The notes beneath the pieces are model-generated. The model saw only the letters and a program-made list of their open reading frames with translations, ran no database searches and was not told the origin of the DNA. From an alpha proteobacterium BAL199 (lineage in GTDB: Bacteria > Pseudomonadota > Alphaproteobacteria > Thalassobaculales > Thalassobaculaceae): a stretch of 64,000 bases of DNA. The position numbers and the translations under genes are program-made. The DNA lies in the NCBI GenBank assembly GCA_000171835.1, contig ABHC01000001.1:62001-126000 (forward strand), read 5' to 3'. How positions within the stretch are numbered: the first letter of the stretch is position 1; each line of letters begins with the position of its first letter. Positions 8,439 to 17,081 of the stretch are shown here, one piece after another.

Positions 8439-8727
8439 GTTGCGCCTGATAGGCGCGCAGTTCCAGATTGCAGTACGGGCACCAGCCGCCACGGTAGAAT
8501 GTGATGATCAGTGGGCCGCGACCGATCAGGTCTTTCGATCGAACCGTGTCGCCGCGGACGTTCGGCAACTCGAAGCCCGGCACGGCGTCGCCGATGGCAA
8601 GCGCGCAGTCCGCAATACCCGTGGCCCTCAGTTCGTCGATGCCACGCTCGTAGGTCGCGATCATCGCGGCGCCGCGCTTCTCGACCACCGCGCGTTTTAT
8701 GCCGGCCAGTTCGTCTTGAAAGCTCAT
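8439..8727 (-). pseudogene. 5' fragment of an AhpC/TSA-type peroxiredoxin-like gene
   Basis: From the start MSFQDELAGIKRAVVEKRG the frame runs about 96 codons through a thioredoxin-fold segment: IGDAVPGFELPNVRGDTVRSKDL, then IITFYRGGWCPYCNLELRAYQ, with a CPYC redox motif. It then enters the IS, where translation continues only into IS sequence. The second half of the thioredoxin domain (normally about 100 more residues) is missing, so the product is probably inactive. The gene lies 107 bases downstream of ridA on the same strand and was probably the last gene of that transcript. Confidence 0.85.
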
Positions 8728-8834
8728 TATTCACTCCGTTTCTGGACTTCCGTTCAGAGAATGACATCGGGAGAGGCGCGGTAACGGCCGGCATCGGCGC
8801 CGGTCTGCTTCTGCCCCTGCATCAATCGGAGTCT

Positions 8835-9230
8835 TCAGGGGCGTTTGGCGACGAAGTCGATCTCCACCAGCGCGCCGCGGGCGAGGCCGGTGACGCCGAT
8901 ACATGTCCGTGCCGGGCGGCGGTTGTCGGGAAAGTATGAGGCGTAGACCGCGTTCATGGCCGCGTAGTCGCGCTCGAAATGGGTGATGAAGACCCGGGCC
9001 TGCAGCACGTGCTCGAATCCCAGCCCAAGGCCGGAAAGGACCCGCCCCAGGTTGTCCATGGTCTTGGCTGTCTGGGCCTCAACGCCGTCCGGCAGTGGGG
9101 TGTCGTCGTCGTCCGGATCGGTCGCCAGCTGGCCAGTGACCAGAACCCAGCCGTCGGTCTCGACCGCATGGCTGTACGGGGCGACGGGGGCCGGAGCGCC
9201 GGCCAGCAGGTGAAAGATCGGATCGGCCAT
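8835..9230 (-). CDS. RidA family protein (reactive imine/enamine deaminase)
   Basis: A 131-residue YjgF/YER057c/UK114 family protein; the family hydrolyses reactive 2-aminoacrylate-type enamines to 2-oxoacids. Seen: PVAPYSHAVETDGWVLVTGQL, the QTAKTMDNLGRVLSGLGLGFEHVLQARVFI helix region, and RPARTCIGVTGLARGALVEIDFVA with the catalytic-site arginine. The length is standard. It sits 24 bases downstream of the homocysteine methyltransferase gene and is probably co-transcribed, which may link it to sulfur amino acid metabolism. Confidence 0.93.
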   Translation of the reverse strand: MADPIFHLLAGAPAPVAPYSHAVETDGWVLVTGQLATDPDDDDTPLPDGVEAQTAKTMDNLGRVLSGLGLGFEHVLQARVFITHFERDYAAMNAVYASYFPDNRRPARTCIGVTGLARGALVEIDFVAKRP

Positions 9231-9254
9231 GGTTTGTCGCTCCGGCTTTGTGGG

Positions 9255-10310
9255 TCAGGCTCGGCGTCGGCGCGGGCGGCGCGGTTCGCTGTCCGCGCGC
9301 GGGTCTGAATCGGCGAGACGCCCCGGCTTGACCCATGGTGCGCCGAGCACCTCGGTCACCCGCGCCAGATCCGGCCGGGAACCGGGAACATAGCCGTCCA
9401 GGGCTTCGGCGATTGCCTTGACATGGATGGCGGTCGACCCGCAGCAGCCGCCGACGATGCGCGCGCCGGCGTCACGGACCAGCTGGGCATAGGCGGCCAT
9501 CGCTTCGGGCGAGCCGTTGTAGACGATGGCGCCCTCGACGTATTGCGGGATGCCGCAATTTCCCTTGGCGATCACCACCGCGCCGGGGGCAGCGGCGGTG
9601 ATGCCGAGGATGGTGTCGACCAGTTCCGCCGGTCCGACCCCGCAGTTGGCACCGATTGCGACTGGCGTGTGCTCAAGGGCCTGCGCGAAGTTCGCGAACT
9701 CCACTGGGGTGACGCCCATCATGGTGCGGGCGTTGGTATCGAAGGTCATGGTGACCACGATTGGCAGCCCGGTGCGGGCGCCGCCGGCGACCGCGGCCAG
9801 CACCTCCTCCGGTGCCGACATGGTCTCGATCCACAGCACGTCGGCTCCGCCCTCGGCGAGACCGGCGGCCTGTTCGGCGAACGCGTCGGCGGCGGCCTCG
9901 GCGGTCAGCGCGCCGAGTGGGATGAACAATTCGCCGGTAGGCCCGATCGATCCAGCGACCAGCGTCCGACGGCCGGTCGAGGCGGCGTGTGCGTCGACCT
10001 CGCGTCGGGCGATACCGGCGGCGGCAGCGTTGAGCTCGCGCACCCGATCCTGGGCGTGATGCAGCTTGAGGCGGAAGCTGGAGCCGCCGAAGCTGTTGGT
10101 CAGCACGATGTCGGAGCCGGCTTCCAAAAAGTCGCGGTGAACCGTGGCGACCCGATCCGGATGCTCGACGTTCCACAGTTCGGGCGAGTCGCCGGTTTCC
10201 AGCCCCAGAGCGAACAGGTTGGTGCCCATGGCGCCGTCGGCGATCAGGTGGCCGCGTTCGGCGAGCAGGTCGGTCAGGCAATCGGCCACGGCGGGCTCCC
10301 GTCTCGTCAA
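9255..10310 (-). CDS. Homocysteine S-methyltransferase family protein (betaine-homocysteine methyltransferase type)
   Basis: Zinc-dependent (beta/alpha)8 methyltransferase that remethylates homocysteine to methionine, 351 residues. Seen: LIADGAMGTNLFALGL, DIVLTNSFGGSSFRLKLH, VAGSIGPTGELF, and the zinc ligands in GANCGVGPAE and GGCCGSTAIHVKAI. Such stand-alone proteins in alphaproteobacteria usually use betaine or a related methyl donor; the donor cannot be told from sequence. The C-terminal tail is arginine-rich and low complexity. The start overlaps the DUF1289 stop by four bases. Confidence 0.88.
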   Translation of the reverse strand: MTRREPAVADCLTDLLAERGHLIADGAMGTNLFALGLETGDSPELWNVEHPDRVATVHRDFLEAGSDIVLTNSFGGSSFRLKLHHAQDRVRELNAAAAGIARREVDAHAASTGRRTLVAGSIGPTGELFIPLGALTAEAAADAFAEQAAGLAEGGADVLWIETMSAPEEVLAAVAGGARTGLPIVVTMTFDTNARTMMGVTPVEFANFAQALEHTPVAIGANCGVGPAELVDTILGITAAAPGAVVIAKGNCGIPQYVEGAIVYNGSPEAMAAYAQLVRDAGARIVGGCCGSTAIHVKAIAEALDGYVPGSRPDLARVTEVLGAPWVKPGRLADSDPRADSEPRRPRRRRA

Positions 10311-10576
10311 AGGGTGTTGGTCGAATCCATCCGGGCTTGCCGCCGGCGGGTCACGCGGCGGCGGTCCTGACCGGCGTCGCGCTGCCGCTCCCGCAGGCGC
10401 TCAAGCACTTCGAGGCGTTGTGGGTCGGGGTAGCGCGACCAGTGCGCGATCTCCTCAATGGTCCGCCAGCAACCCAGGCAGAATTTGGTGTCGCGGTCGA
10501 TCTGGCAGACCCCGACGCAGGGGCTGGCGATCGTACGCGGCGCGTCAACGGACGGAACGGATGCGGACTTTGTCAT
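10307..10576 (-). CDS. DUF1289 family protein
   Basis: Small 89-residue protein with the DUF1289 signature SPCVGVCQIDRDTKFCLGCWRTIEEI followed by W and an arginine-rich tail. The four cysteines suggest binding of a metal or Fe-S cluster; function is unknown. Its stop overlaps the start of the methyltransferase gene, so it leads the DUF1289-methyltransferase-ridA operon. Confidence 0.85.
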   Translation of the reverse strand: MTKSASVPSVDAPRTIASPCVGVCQIDRDTKFCLGCWRTIEEIAHWSRYPDPQRLEVLERLRERQRDAGQDRRRVTRRRQARMDSTNTL

Positions 10577-10616
10577 GGCCTGACACTAAGTGGATTCGCG
10601 ATCGGGCGCCCCAACG

Positions 10617-10649
10617 AAAAACGACGCCGACCAGTCTGTCGGCGTCGTT
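10617..10649 (-). terminator. Intrinsic terminator for the DJ-1/PfpI gene
   Basis: A perfect 12-bp stem, AACGACGCCGAC (10620-10631) with GTCGGCGTCGTT (10638-10649), and a six-base loop. On the minus strand the hairpin is followed by a short T run (AAAAA on the plus strand near 10617-10621), as expected for Rho-independent termination downstream of the gene ending at 10737. Confidence 0.8.
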
Positions 10650-10736
10650 CGTTCGCTGTCATCCGATCGACGGGATCGGCGATGACCAAGACGCGGCTGT
10701 GCCTGGATGGGTCCCGCTCAGCGAGACCCTGCCGGA

Positions 10737-11309
10737 TCAGGCGGCCTGGGCGTCTTCCTTGCTGTGGTAGGCGGCGACGACTTCGACGAAGCGATCCATC
10801 GCTTCGCGAACGCCCTCGACGCCATTCGCGGTCACCAGATTGCCTTCGACGACGACCGGGCCGGCTTCCCAGCTTGCGCCGGCAGCTTCCAGGTCGGCCC
10901 GGGCTTCCTCACTGGAGGTCACGGTGCGGCCCTTGGCGTCTTCGGTGACGACCAGCAGCTTGCCGGCATCGCCCGTCACGGCCACCGGCATGCCGGCCCG
11001 CATGAACGCCTTCAGGACGCGCTTGGAATGAGCTTCCTCGGCCAGCTTCTCAACTGCCCGGATGCCGCCCGGCACCACCAGGCCGTCGAAGTCGACAGCC
11101 AGGGTCTCGGCCAGGTCGACGTCGACCGGGAAGAAGTGGCCCCAGGAACCTTCGTACCAGCCATTGACCAGACCATTGGCCCGCGACACCACCTTGGTGG
11201 TGGCGCCGGCTTCGATCAGCTTCTTCTGCGGCTCGGTGAATTCGATTTCGTCGAAACCATTGGCGAGCATGATAGCAATGACGCGTCCGGCAAGCGGCTT
11301 ATCGACCAT
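10737..11309 (-). CDS. DJ-1/PfpI family protein lacking the nucleophilic cysteine
   Basis: A 190-residue class I glutamine amidotransferase-like protein. Seen: RVIAIMLANGFDEIEFTEP with the conserved glutamate region, FDGLVVPGGIRAVEKL, and PVAVTGDAGKLLVV where relatives have the nucleophile elbow (A-I-C-H-G-P). There is no cysteine anywhere in the protein, so canonical PfpI protease, glyoxalase or deglycase chemistry is not expected. It is a single-gene unit with its own terminator. Family membership is clear; activity is unknown. Confidence 0.88.
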   Translation of the reverse strand: MVDKPLAGRVIAIMLANGFDEIEFTEPQKKLIEAGATTKVVSRANGLVNGWYEGSWGHFFPVDVDLAETLAVDFDGLVVPGGIRAVEKLAEEAHSKRVLKAFMRAGMPVAVTGDAGKLLVVTEDAKGRTVTSSEEARADLEAAGASWEAGPVVVEGNLVTANGVEGVREAMDRFVEVVAAYHSKEDAQAA

Positions 11310-11466
11310 ACAGAACCTCCTCTAGATGTTTTGGCATCGCGCCGAAAATGAACCTTCAACGGGCTCTAAGGCGCGAGCGACGCGGGCGCCGGACGGGATC
11401 CGACCGGCGGGGCGCGTTTATGATGGGAACTCGAAGGCGCTCACATAGCCCCTGGAGCGCTGGATT

Positions 11467-12810
11467 TCAACCCTGTTCCGGGGGCGTCCGCGACACCATG
11501 CCGCGCCCGTCGTCGTGATTCGGTGCGGAACCGGTGGGCGACGGTTCGATCGGACCGCCGGCCAAAGCCGGGTCCGGTGAAGCGTCTGAGTCGGATCGCG
11601 GGTCGAGTGTGTTGATCGTCGGCGATGTGCCGGCGGTGGCCACGAAATCCGGACGAACATCGGGATGCGGCGCCGAGCGGACCCGCATCCGCATGACCAC
11701 GAAGGCCGCGAACCCGGCATACACAACGGCAATATAGGGAAACAGCAGATCGGTTCCGGCCAGACCCGTCGCCCAGGACGCGACCATCGGCCCGACGATT
11801 GCGCCGGCGGCGTAGATCATCAGCATGCCTGACGAGGCCTCGACGAAACCGTCGGATTCCACGAAGTCGTTCATGTGGGCGACCGACAGGGCATAAACCG
11901 GCATGGCGGTCAGCCCGAACAGGAACGCGCCGACATAGAGGCCTGGCACGAACATGACCGTCACGAACGGCAGGAGTCCGCCCATCAGCACGACGCCGAC
12001 CGCGGCGGCGAGGATCACCCGGCGGCGGTCGGTCCGATCGGACAGCTTGCCGAGCGGGTACTGCCCGATCGCGCCGCCCAGAACGACCAGACTCATGAAC
12101 AGGGCCACGCCGTTGATGTCGAGGCCGCTGCCGGTCGCAAACAACGGCGCCAGCGACCAGAACGCACCATTGCCGAGCCCGACCGTAAAGGCCCCCACGA
12201 AGCCGACCGGCGAGATCCGGTACAGGCGCAGAATACGGATCTTGGTGCTCTGCAACGGTGCCGGAGCGAGCGAAGTGGTCAGCGCAACCGGCAGGGCGGC
12301 CAGCGACACCAGGATGGACGCCAGGGCGAACGGTGCGAACGACGCCGGGTTGTAGAGCGTCAGCAGCATCTGGCCGGCCATGATCACGGTCAGATTGATG
12401 ACCGTGTAGATCGACATCACGGTGCCGCGGGTCTCGTTGGTGGCCCGCTCGTTCAGCCAGCTTTCGATCACCATGTACAGGATGGCGAAGGCAAAGCCGG
12501 TCAGCGCGCGCAACGGCCACCAGGCCCAGGGCTCGGTGATCAGCGCATGGGCGAGCGCGACGGTAGAGGCCAGGGCAGTCGCTGCTGTGAAGGTCCGGAT
12601 ATGCCCGACCCGGCCGACGATGATCGGCCCGGACAGGCAGCCCAGCGCGAAACCGAGAAAATACGACGAACCCATGATGCCGATCGCAACCGGGCCAAAG
12701 GCTTCGATCTCGGCGCGGATCGGCAGCAGCGTCCCCTGCAGGCCATTGCCCATCAGCAGGAGTGCTACACTGATGAGCAGAGCCCCAACCGGGGCGATGA
12801 CCTTAATCAT
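11467..12810 (-). CDS. MFS transporter (YcaD/sugar-phosphate type 12-TM permease)
   Basis: A 447-residue major facilitator superfamily transporter. Twelve hydrophobic segments occupy the first 375 residues; GYFLGF-like SSYFLGFALGCLSGPIIVGRVGHIRTF carries the loop 2-3 signature and GKLSDRTDRRRVI its second-half counterpart, followed by a long hydrophilic C-terminal tail of about 70 residues rich in P, S and D. The substrate cannot be told. Its start overlaps the stop of the ABC permease (ATGA), so the two are translationally coupled although they belong to different transporter classes. Confidence 0.87.
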   Translation of the reverse strand: MIKVIAPVGALLISVALLLMGNGLQGTLLPIRAEIEAFGPVAIGIMGSSYFLGFALGCLSGPIIVGRVGHIRTFTAATALASTVALAHALITEPWAWWPLRALTGFAFAILYMVIESWLNERATNETRGTVMSIYTVINLTVIMAGQMLLTLYNPASFAPFALASILVSLAALPVALTTSLAPAPLQSTKIRILRLYRISPVGFVGAFTVGLGNGAFWSLAPLFATGSGLDINGVALFMSLVVLGGAIGQYPLGKLSDRTDRRRVILAAAVGVVLMGGLLPFVTVMFVPGLYVGAFLFGLTAMPVYALSVAHMNDFVESDGFVEASSGMLMIYAAGAIVGPMVASWATGLAGTDLLFPYIAVVYAGFAAFVVMRMRVRSAPHPDVRPDFVATAGTSPTINTLDPRSDSDASPDPALAGGPIEPSPTGSAPNHDDGRGMVSRTPPEQG

Positions 12811-14573
12811 GGAATCCTCGGCGATGCGTTCGGCCCAGTGTGCCGTGCTGGGCCTGTCCTTGAGAACCCCTCACCGTAGGGCTCGTTCCGGCGCCGCGCT
12901 GCGTCGGGTGCGCGCCGCCGCCGGAGCAGCAGGGACGGAAGAAACTGCGCGGCTGCGAATGCCGCCAGCGGAACCGCGATCTGCAGCAGCCCGAGTGCCC
13001 CGATAACCCGGCGGTCACCGCCGCCGGCCAGAGCCACCGCCTCGGTGGTCAGCGTATTGAGGCGTCCGGCACCGGCGAACAGTGTCGGCAGGTACTGCGC
13101 GACCGAGACCGATACGCCGACTGCCGCCGCTGTCAGCACGGGGCGCAGCAGCAGTGGCAACGTGACCCGCCACAGCACCCGGCCCGGACCGTGGCCGAGG
13201 GTGCGGGCGGTCTGCGCCCAGCGCTGGTCGAGCCGGCGCCAGGGCCCGGCCAGGGACAGGAACACATAGGGCAGAACGACGACCAGATGCGCCCAGACCA
13301 ACGCGCCCCAACTGCCGTCGATACCGGTGGCGGCAAACAGCACCTGCAGGCCAAACAGAAAGGCCACCTGCGGCATCAGCAGCGGCACGTAGAGCACCCA
13401 GTCGACCCATGGCGGGGGCGTCACTGCGCGTCGGGTCTCGTTCTCCAGGCAGCCGACCGCCAGGATGATGGCTAGGCCGGCGCTGAAAACCGCCGTCAGC
13501 ACCGTGACCGACAGGGTGTCGGCCAGGATCGGTGCTGCGCCGATCCAGGCTTCGAACCCGATCGTTGCCGGCAACGCCTCCGGGAACCGCCACGGACCGG
13601 CCACCGACCACACCGCAAGGCCGAGCAGGGCGGCACCTGCCGTCGCCAGGCACAGAGGAGCGAGCGCGGCCAGCGGCAGGCGCAGCCAGTTCTCGTTCCG
13701 TCCACTGACCCCGGTCGCCAGCCACCGTCGGCCGAGCCAGGTCGCCAGCCGCTCGACTGTTAGCCAGACCGCGATGGCACTGGCGGTCACCGCGACCTGC
13801 AGCAATGCGGCGGCTGACCCGAGCAACCGGCGGTCGAGATCGGCATCGCCGGTCCAACCAACCACCCTGACCGCCAACGGTGCCGGCGTCGTGGGGCCGA
13901 GTAGCACCGCCATGTCGACCACTGAGGTCGAGAACGCGATCACCGCCAGCATGGGCAGGCGCAGCCGGACATAGACGCGCGGCAGGACCACGACGATCCA
14001 GGCAGTCATCGGCCGGCAGCCGAGACTGCGGGCGGCGGCGTGCAGGCGGGGAGCGTCGAGCCGGTCGAGCGCGGCCAGGACCATCAGGAACAGGAACGGC
14101 ACTTCCTTCAGCAACAGCCCGAGTCCTAGGGCGAGTCCCCAGGGATCGTGCAGCGTCACAAGGTCGGGCGGGCGGTCCCAGCCCGTGGCCCAGGGCGACA
14201 GCAGGCGCACGATCCAACCGCTGGGCGCCAGCAGGAAGGCCAGGCCCAGCGCCACCGTCGCATGCGGCACCGCCAGCAGCGGCGACAGCAACCGGCCGAT
14301 CCAGGCGAAGGCCGTCGTGCCATAGCTGGCGGCCACGAAACCGAGCGCGATCACGAAGGCGGCGGCACTGGCGCCAAGCCCGACACCGAAGGACAGACCA
14401 ACCGAGTGCAGCAGGCCGGGCTGGTCCAGGAGTTCGCGCCACGGGCCGAGAGAGATCGATGTTCGGCCGACCACCGGCAGCAAACCGAAAGCCGGCAGCG
14501 TGGTCCCGAGCAGCCCGGCGGCGATTGGTCCAAGCATCGCGAGCAACGCCAAGGCAGGGAACACCCGGATCAT
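12807..14573 (-). CDS. ABC transporter permease of the YnjC/ThiP type (two fused permease domains)
   Basis: A 588-residue membrane protein made of two BPD_transp_1 permease domains, as in YnjC, ThiP and iron-type importers. Each half has an EAA-like loop: AARSLGCRPMTAWIVVVLPRV in the first and ARTLGHGPGRVLWRVTLPLLL in the second. The adjacent YnjB-type binding protein makes YnjC the best comparison. No ATP-binding subunit is encoded next to it, so an ATPase must come from elsewhere in the genome. The hydrophilic C-terminus overlaps the start of the MFS gene. Confidence 0.87.
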   Translation of the reverse strand: MIRVFPALALLAMLGPIAAGLLGTTLPAFGLLPVVGRTSISLGPWRELLDQPGLLHSVGLSFGVGLGASAAAFVIALGFVAASYGTTAFAWIGRLLSPLLAVPHATVALGLAFLLAPSGWIVRLLSPWATGWDRPPDLVTLHDPWGLALGLGLLLKEVPFLFLMVLAALDRLDAPRLHAAARSLGCRPMTAWIVVVLPRVYVRLRLPMLAVIAFSTSVVDMAVLLGPTTPAPLAVRVVGWTGDADLDRRLLGSAAALLQVAVTASAIAVWLTVERLATWLGRRWLATGVSGRNENWLRLPLAALAPLCLATAGAALLGLAVWSVAGPWRFPEALPATIGFEAWIGAAPILADTLSVTVLTAVFSAGLAIILAVGCLENETRRAVTPPPWVDWVLYVPLLMPQVAFLFGLQVLFAATGIDGSWGALVWAHLVVVLPYVFLSLAGPWRRLDQRWAQTARTLGHGPGRVLWRVTLPLLLRPVLTAAAVGVSVSVAQYLPTLFAGAGRLNTLTTEAVALAGGGDRRVIGALGLLQIAVPLAAFAAAQFLPSLLLRRRRAPDAARRRNEPYGEGFSRTGPARHTGPNASPRIP

Positions 14574-14604
14574 GCAGCGCTGACGGTCGTGCCGCCCCGG
14601 TGGT

Positions 14605-15825
14605 TCACCGACCGGCGGCGTAGCGACGTTCCCACTCAGCCTCCAGCCAAGCGGCCCAACTCGGATGCGGTTCCGCCAGAGCGGGTCCTAGCTGCTCCGG
14701 CGATAGGGTCGCGATGCCGAGCGGTAACTCGGCGAAGCGCCGACGATCGGCCGGCGCCAGGGCAGCAACGTCCAGCACCGTGAAGTCGCCCCATACCCGC
14801 GGATCCTGCTTGTGAGCCTGGGCTTCCGGCGACATCAGGAAGTCGGCGACCACCATCGCCGCCTCTTTGGCTGCCGCGTTGAACGGGATCGCCACGAAAT
14901 GCGTGTTGGCGAGGGTTCCGCCGTCCAAGGTGCTGGTGCGCACGGTGCCCGGCAGTGTTCCCGCCGCAATCGCAGCGCTGGCTTCGGCGGGGTTGAATGC
15001 CATGGCCATGGATACCTCGCCGTCGGCCAGCAGACGCTGCAAGGCTGGGCCGCTTTGCGGGTAGGCACGGCCACCTTGCCAGAGCGCTGGCCGGATCCGG
15101 TCGAGCCAGGCCCACAACGGCGCCGACACTTCGGCGGCGTCGACATTCTCGACCGGCTCGGCCAGCACCGCTCGATTCGCCGCCAGCCCGGTCAACGCCT
15201 GTTTCAGGAAGGTGGTGCCGATGAAGTCCGGTGGTTGCGGATAGGTGAAGCGCCCGGGCTCCCGGCCGATCCAGTCGGCCAACGCGGCGAGCGTCGGAGG
15301 CGGGGATGCGAGATAGGCAGTATCATGGAAGAACACGAACTGGGCCATGCCCCACGGTGCCTCCAGCCCGTCGGTCGGTACCGTGAAATCGACGGTGGTG
15401 GTTGGTTTGCCTTGTACGTCGACATGCCGAAAGTTCGGTGCCTGTGCCACCCAGGGACCGTGCAGCAGGTCGGCGCGCTTCATCGCGGCGAAGTTCTCGC
15501 CATTGATCCAGATCAGGTCGACCGAACCGCCCTTGTGCCGTCCGGCGGTCTTCTCGGCCACGACCCGGGCTACCGCGTCGGTGGTGTCGGCCAACTTCAC
15601 GTGCACGAGGCGTATCCCGTGACGCTCGGCGACCTGTTCGCCGACCCAGGCGATGTAGCCGTTGATCTGGGCGGAGCCACCCCAGGCGTTGAAGTGCACC
15701 GTCTGGCCACGGGCCGCATCGATCAGCTCTGCCCAGGGCCGGGAGCCAGCGGCTGCCGGAGACACAGCCGCGAGCAAGAGCGCGATCAGCAGCAGCCGGA
15801 AGGCATCGAGGCGGCGGTTGTGCAT
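14605..15825 (-). CDS. ABC transporter substrate-binding protein (YnjB family)
   Basis: Periplasmic binding protein of about 406 residues. The ATG at 15825 gives a normal signal peptide (MHNRRLDAFRLLLIALLLAAVSPAAAG, cleavage near AAAG); a longer in-frame start would bury it. Diagnostic YnjB-like segments are VHFNAWGGSAQINGYIAWVGEQ, SVDLIWINGENFAAMKRADLL, EAPWGMAQFVFFHDTAYL and MAFNPAEA. The E. coli homologue's ligand is not established, so the substrate here is unknown. The permease gene follows after 31 bases. Confidence 0.88.
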   Translation of the reverse strand: MHNRRLDAFRLLLIALLLAAVSPAAAGSRPWAELIDAARGQTVHFNAWGGSAQINGYIAWVGEQVAERHGIRLVHVKLADTTDAVARVVAEKTAGRHKGGSVDLIWINGENFAAMKRADLLHGPWVAQAPNFRHVDVQGKPTTTVDFTVPTDGLEAPWGMAQFVFFHDTAYLASPPPTLAALADWIGREPGRFTYPQPPDFIGTTFLKQALTGLAANRAVLAEPVENVDAAEVSAPLWAWLDRIRPALWQGGRAYPQSGPALQRLLADGEVSMAMAFNPAEASAAIAAGTLPGTVRTSTLDGGTLANTHFVAIPFNAAAKEAAMVVADFLMSPEAQAHKQDPRVWGDFTVLDVAALAPADRRRFAELPLGIATLSPEQLGPALAEPHPSWAAWLEAEWERRYAAGR

Positions 15826-15904
15826 CGTCGTTCTCGATCGCTGTTCGGCGGGGCGTGACGATAGCGTGTGCCTGAAGCGGAGGTCATGCCGCAATCGATC
15901 ACAA

Positions 15905-15960
15905 ATCGGTTAGAACGGCACATTCGGTTGCGTTTTAGCTAAAATATTACTAAACGTTCG
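15905..15960. promoter_or_regulatory. Divergent AT-rich promoter region with a 12-bp palindrome
   Basis: The 185-base gap between the divergent binding-protein gene and the unknown gene at 16 kb contains an AT-rich island with the perfect palindrome TTTTAGCTAAAA (15933-15944). This is unusual against the GC-rich background and is a reasonable operator or promoter candidate for either direction. No clear pair of -35/-10 boxes with good spacing was found. Confidence 0.4.
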
Positions 15961-16010
15961 TCCAAAGACCGCGCAAGCGGAGGGCCGGGTCGGAGGAGAT
16001 CGCGATCCGG

Positions 16011-17081
16011 ATGGTGGGGGACAAGATGCCGGATGCTATGCGGCCCGGGTCGGTCATCGCCGACTTCGATCGTGATTCGATCCACACTTTGCCACTATCG
16101 GTTCTGCCGATATCCAATACCGCACTCAGCAAAGCGCGCCTGATCAAGAACCACCGCCTGGAAACCCGGATCGAGCTGTTCCGCGAGGCCGGAATGGGAT
16201 CCGGCCAGATTGCGATCGACGAAGTTCCCGACTTCTTTCCCGGTGAACCCGGCGCGTTGCAGGACGACCTTTCGCTGTTGATGCGGATCGGCCAGTTGCC
16301 GGCCTTCAACCCCTACAGCTTGCGAATTGGGCTGCGCCAGGCCGGTATCGATGTGCTCAGCGTCGATGCGCTGCAACTGTCGCCGGCCAAGCGCGCTGAA
16401 CTGTTGCCGCTGATGCGGAACATCACCCGACCGTTGGTCGCCCATCTGTATGGCAACGGTCAGGTGGATTCCGATGACCTGAATGCGCTGATCCGCCTGA
16501 TTGCCAACCCGGACACTCCAAAAGTGCGCGCCCGGATCCAATCGATGGCGTCGGGACTGCAGGTCAGCTTGGACGCCTTGCCGGACATGCTCGAGGACTA
16601 TGGCGACACGTATCTGGCGCTGTCCTACTACCGGAGCTACTTCCAGTACGCGTTCCCGGTATTGAAGCGCATCCAGGTCTGGATGAACGAGGTGATGGAC
16701 AACTCGTATCTGCAGAAGAACGCCAGCGCCCGCCGTTCCTTCAAGGAGGTTGAGGATGTGCTGGTCCATGTCTCGGCGTCGGTGACCCGCCGGTTCGACG
16801 GGTTCGATCGCAACACCGAGATCAATTGGGACAAGGTGACGGTCGGCACCTTCCGCCACGTGCGGGACCTGATTTCCCAGCACCAGCGGTCTCTGGCGGA
16901 AGTGATCTGCGGCCTGACCGTGAAGATCTACGAATGGGAACAGCGCTTCCCGCAAGGCGGCGGCAGCCCCGACAAGCGGGCAGAGTTCGTGTCGACCGAC
17001 CTCAAGCCGGGCATGGACGGCCTGTGGGGCGTCGAGCGCCGAGCGCCGAAGTTCGATGAATCGGGTCGCGTCGGTACCTGA
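16011..17081 (+). CDS. Uncharacterised protein, conserved-looking
   Basis: A 356-residue soluble protein that I do not recognise. It has no signal peptide and no membrane helix. The sequence is helix-rich, with a central part LPDMLEDYGDTYLALSYYRSYFQYAFPVLKRIQVWMNEVM and a C-terminal part EINWDKVTVGTFRHVRDLISQHQRSLAEVICGLTVKIYEWEQRFP. The start is ambiguous: the ATG given has GGAGGAG 12 bases upstream, whereas the ATG at 16026 has GGGGGA at a better distance and would shorten the protein by five residues. A divergent promoter region precedes it. Confidence 0.75.
   Translation: MVGDKMPDAMRPGSVIADFDRDSIHTLPLSVLPISNTALSKARLIKNHRLETRIELFREAGMGSGQIAIDEVPDFFPGEPGALQDDLSLLMRIGQLPAFNPYSLRIGLRQAGIDVLSVDALQLSPAKRAELLPLMRNITRPLVAHLYGNGQVDSDDLNALIRLIANPDTPKVRARIQSMASGLQVSLDALPDMLEDYGDTYLALSYYRSYFQYAFPVLKRIQVWMNEVMDNSYLQKNASARRSFKEVEDVLVHVSASVTRRFDGFDRNTEINWDKVTVGTFRHVRDLISQHQRSLAEVICGLTVKIYEWEQRFPQGGGSPDKRAEFVSTDLKPGMDGLWGVERRAPKFDESGRVGT

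Noticed and set aside
7579-8446. 8-bp target-site duplication around the IS
   Set aside because: Left octamer CTCCGATG matches neither AACCCGCA nor GTTGCGCC, so there is no duplication at either possible right end.
11875-12879. Plus-strand 334-codon frame opposite the MFS gene
   Set aside because: Antisense shadow; the minus strand has 12 transmembrane segments and family motifs.
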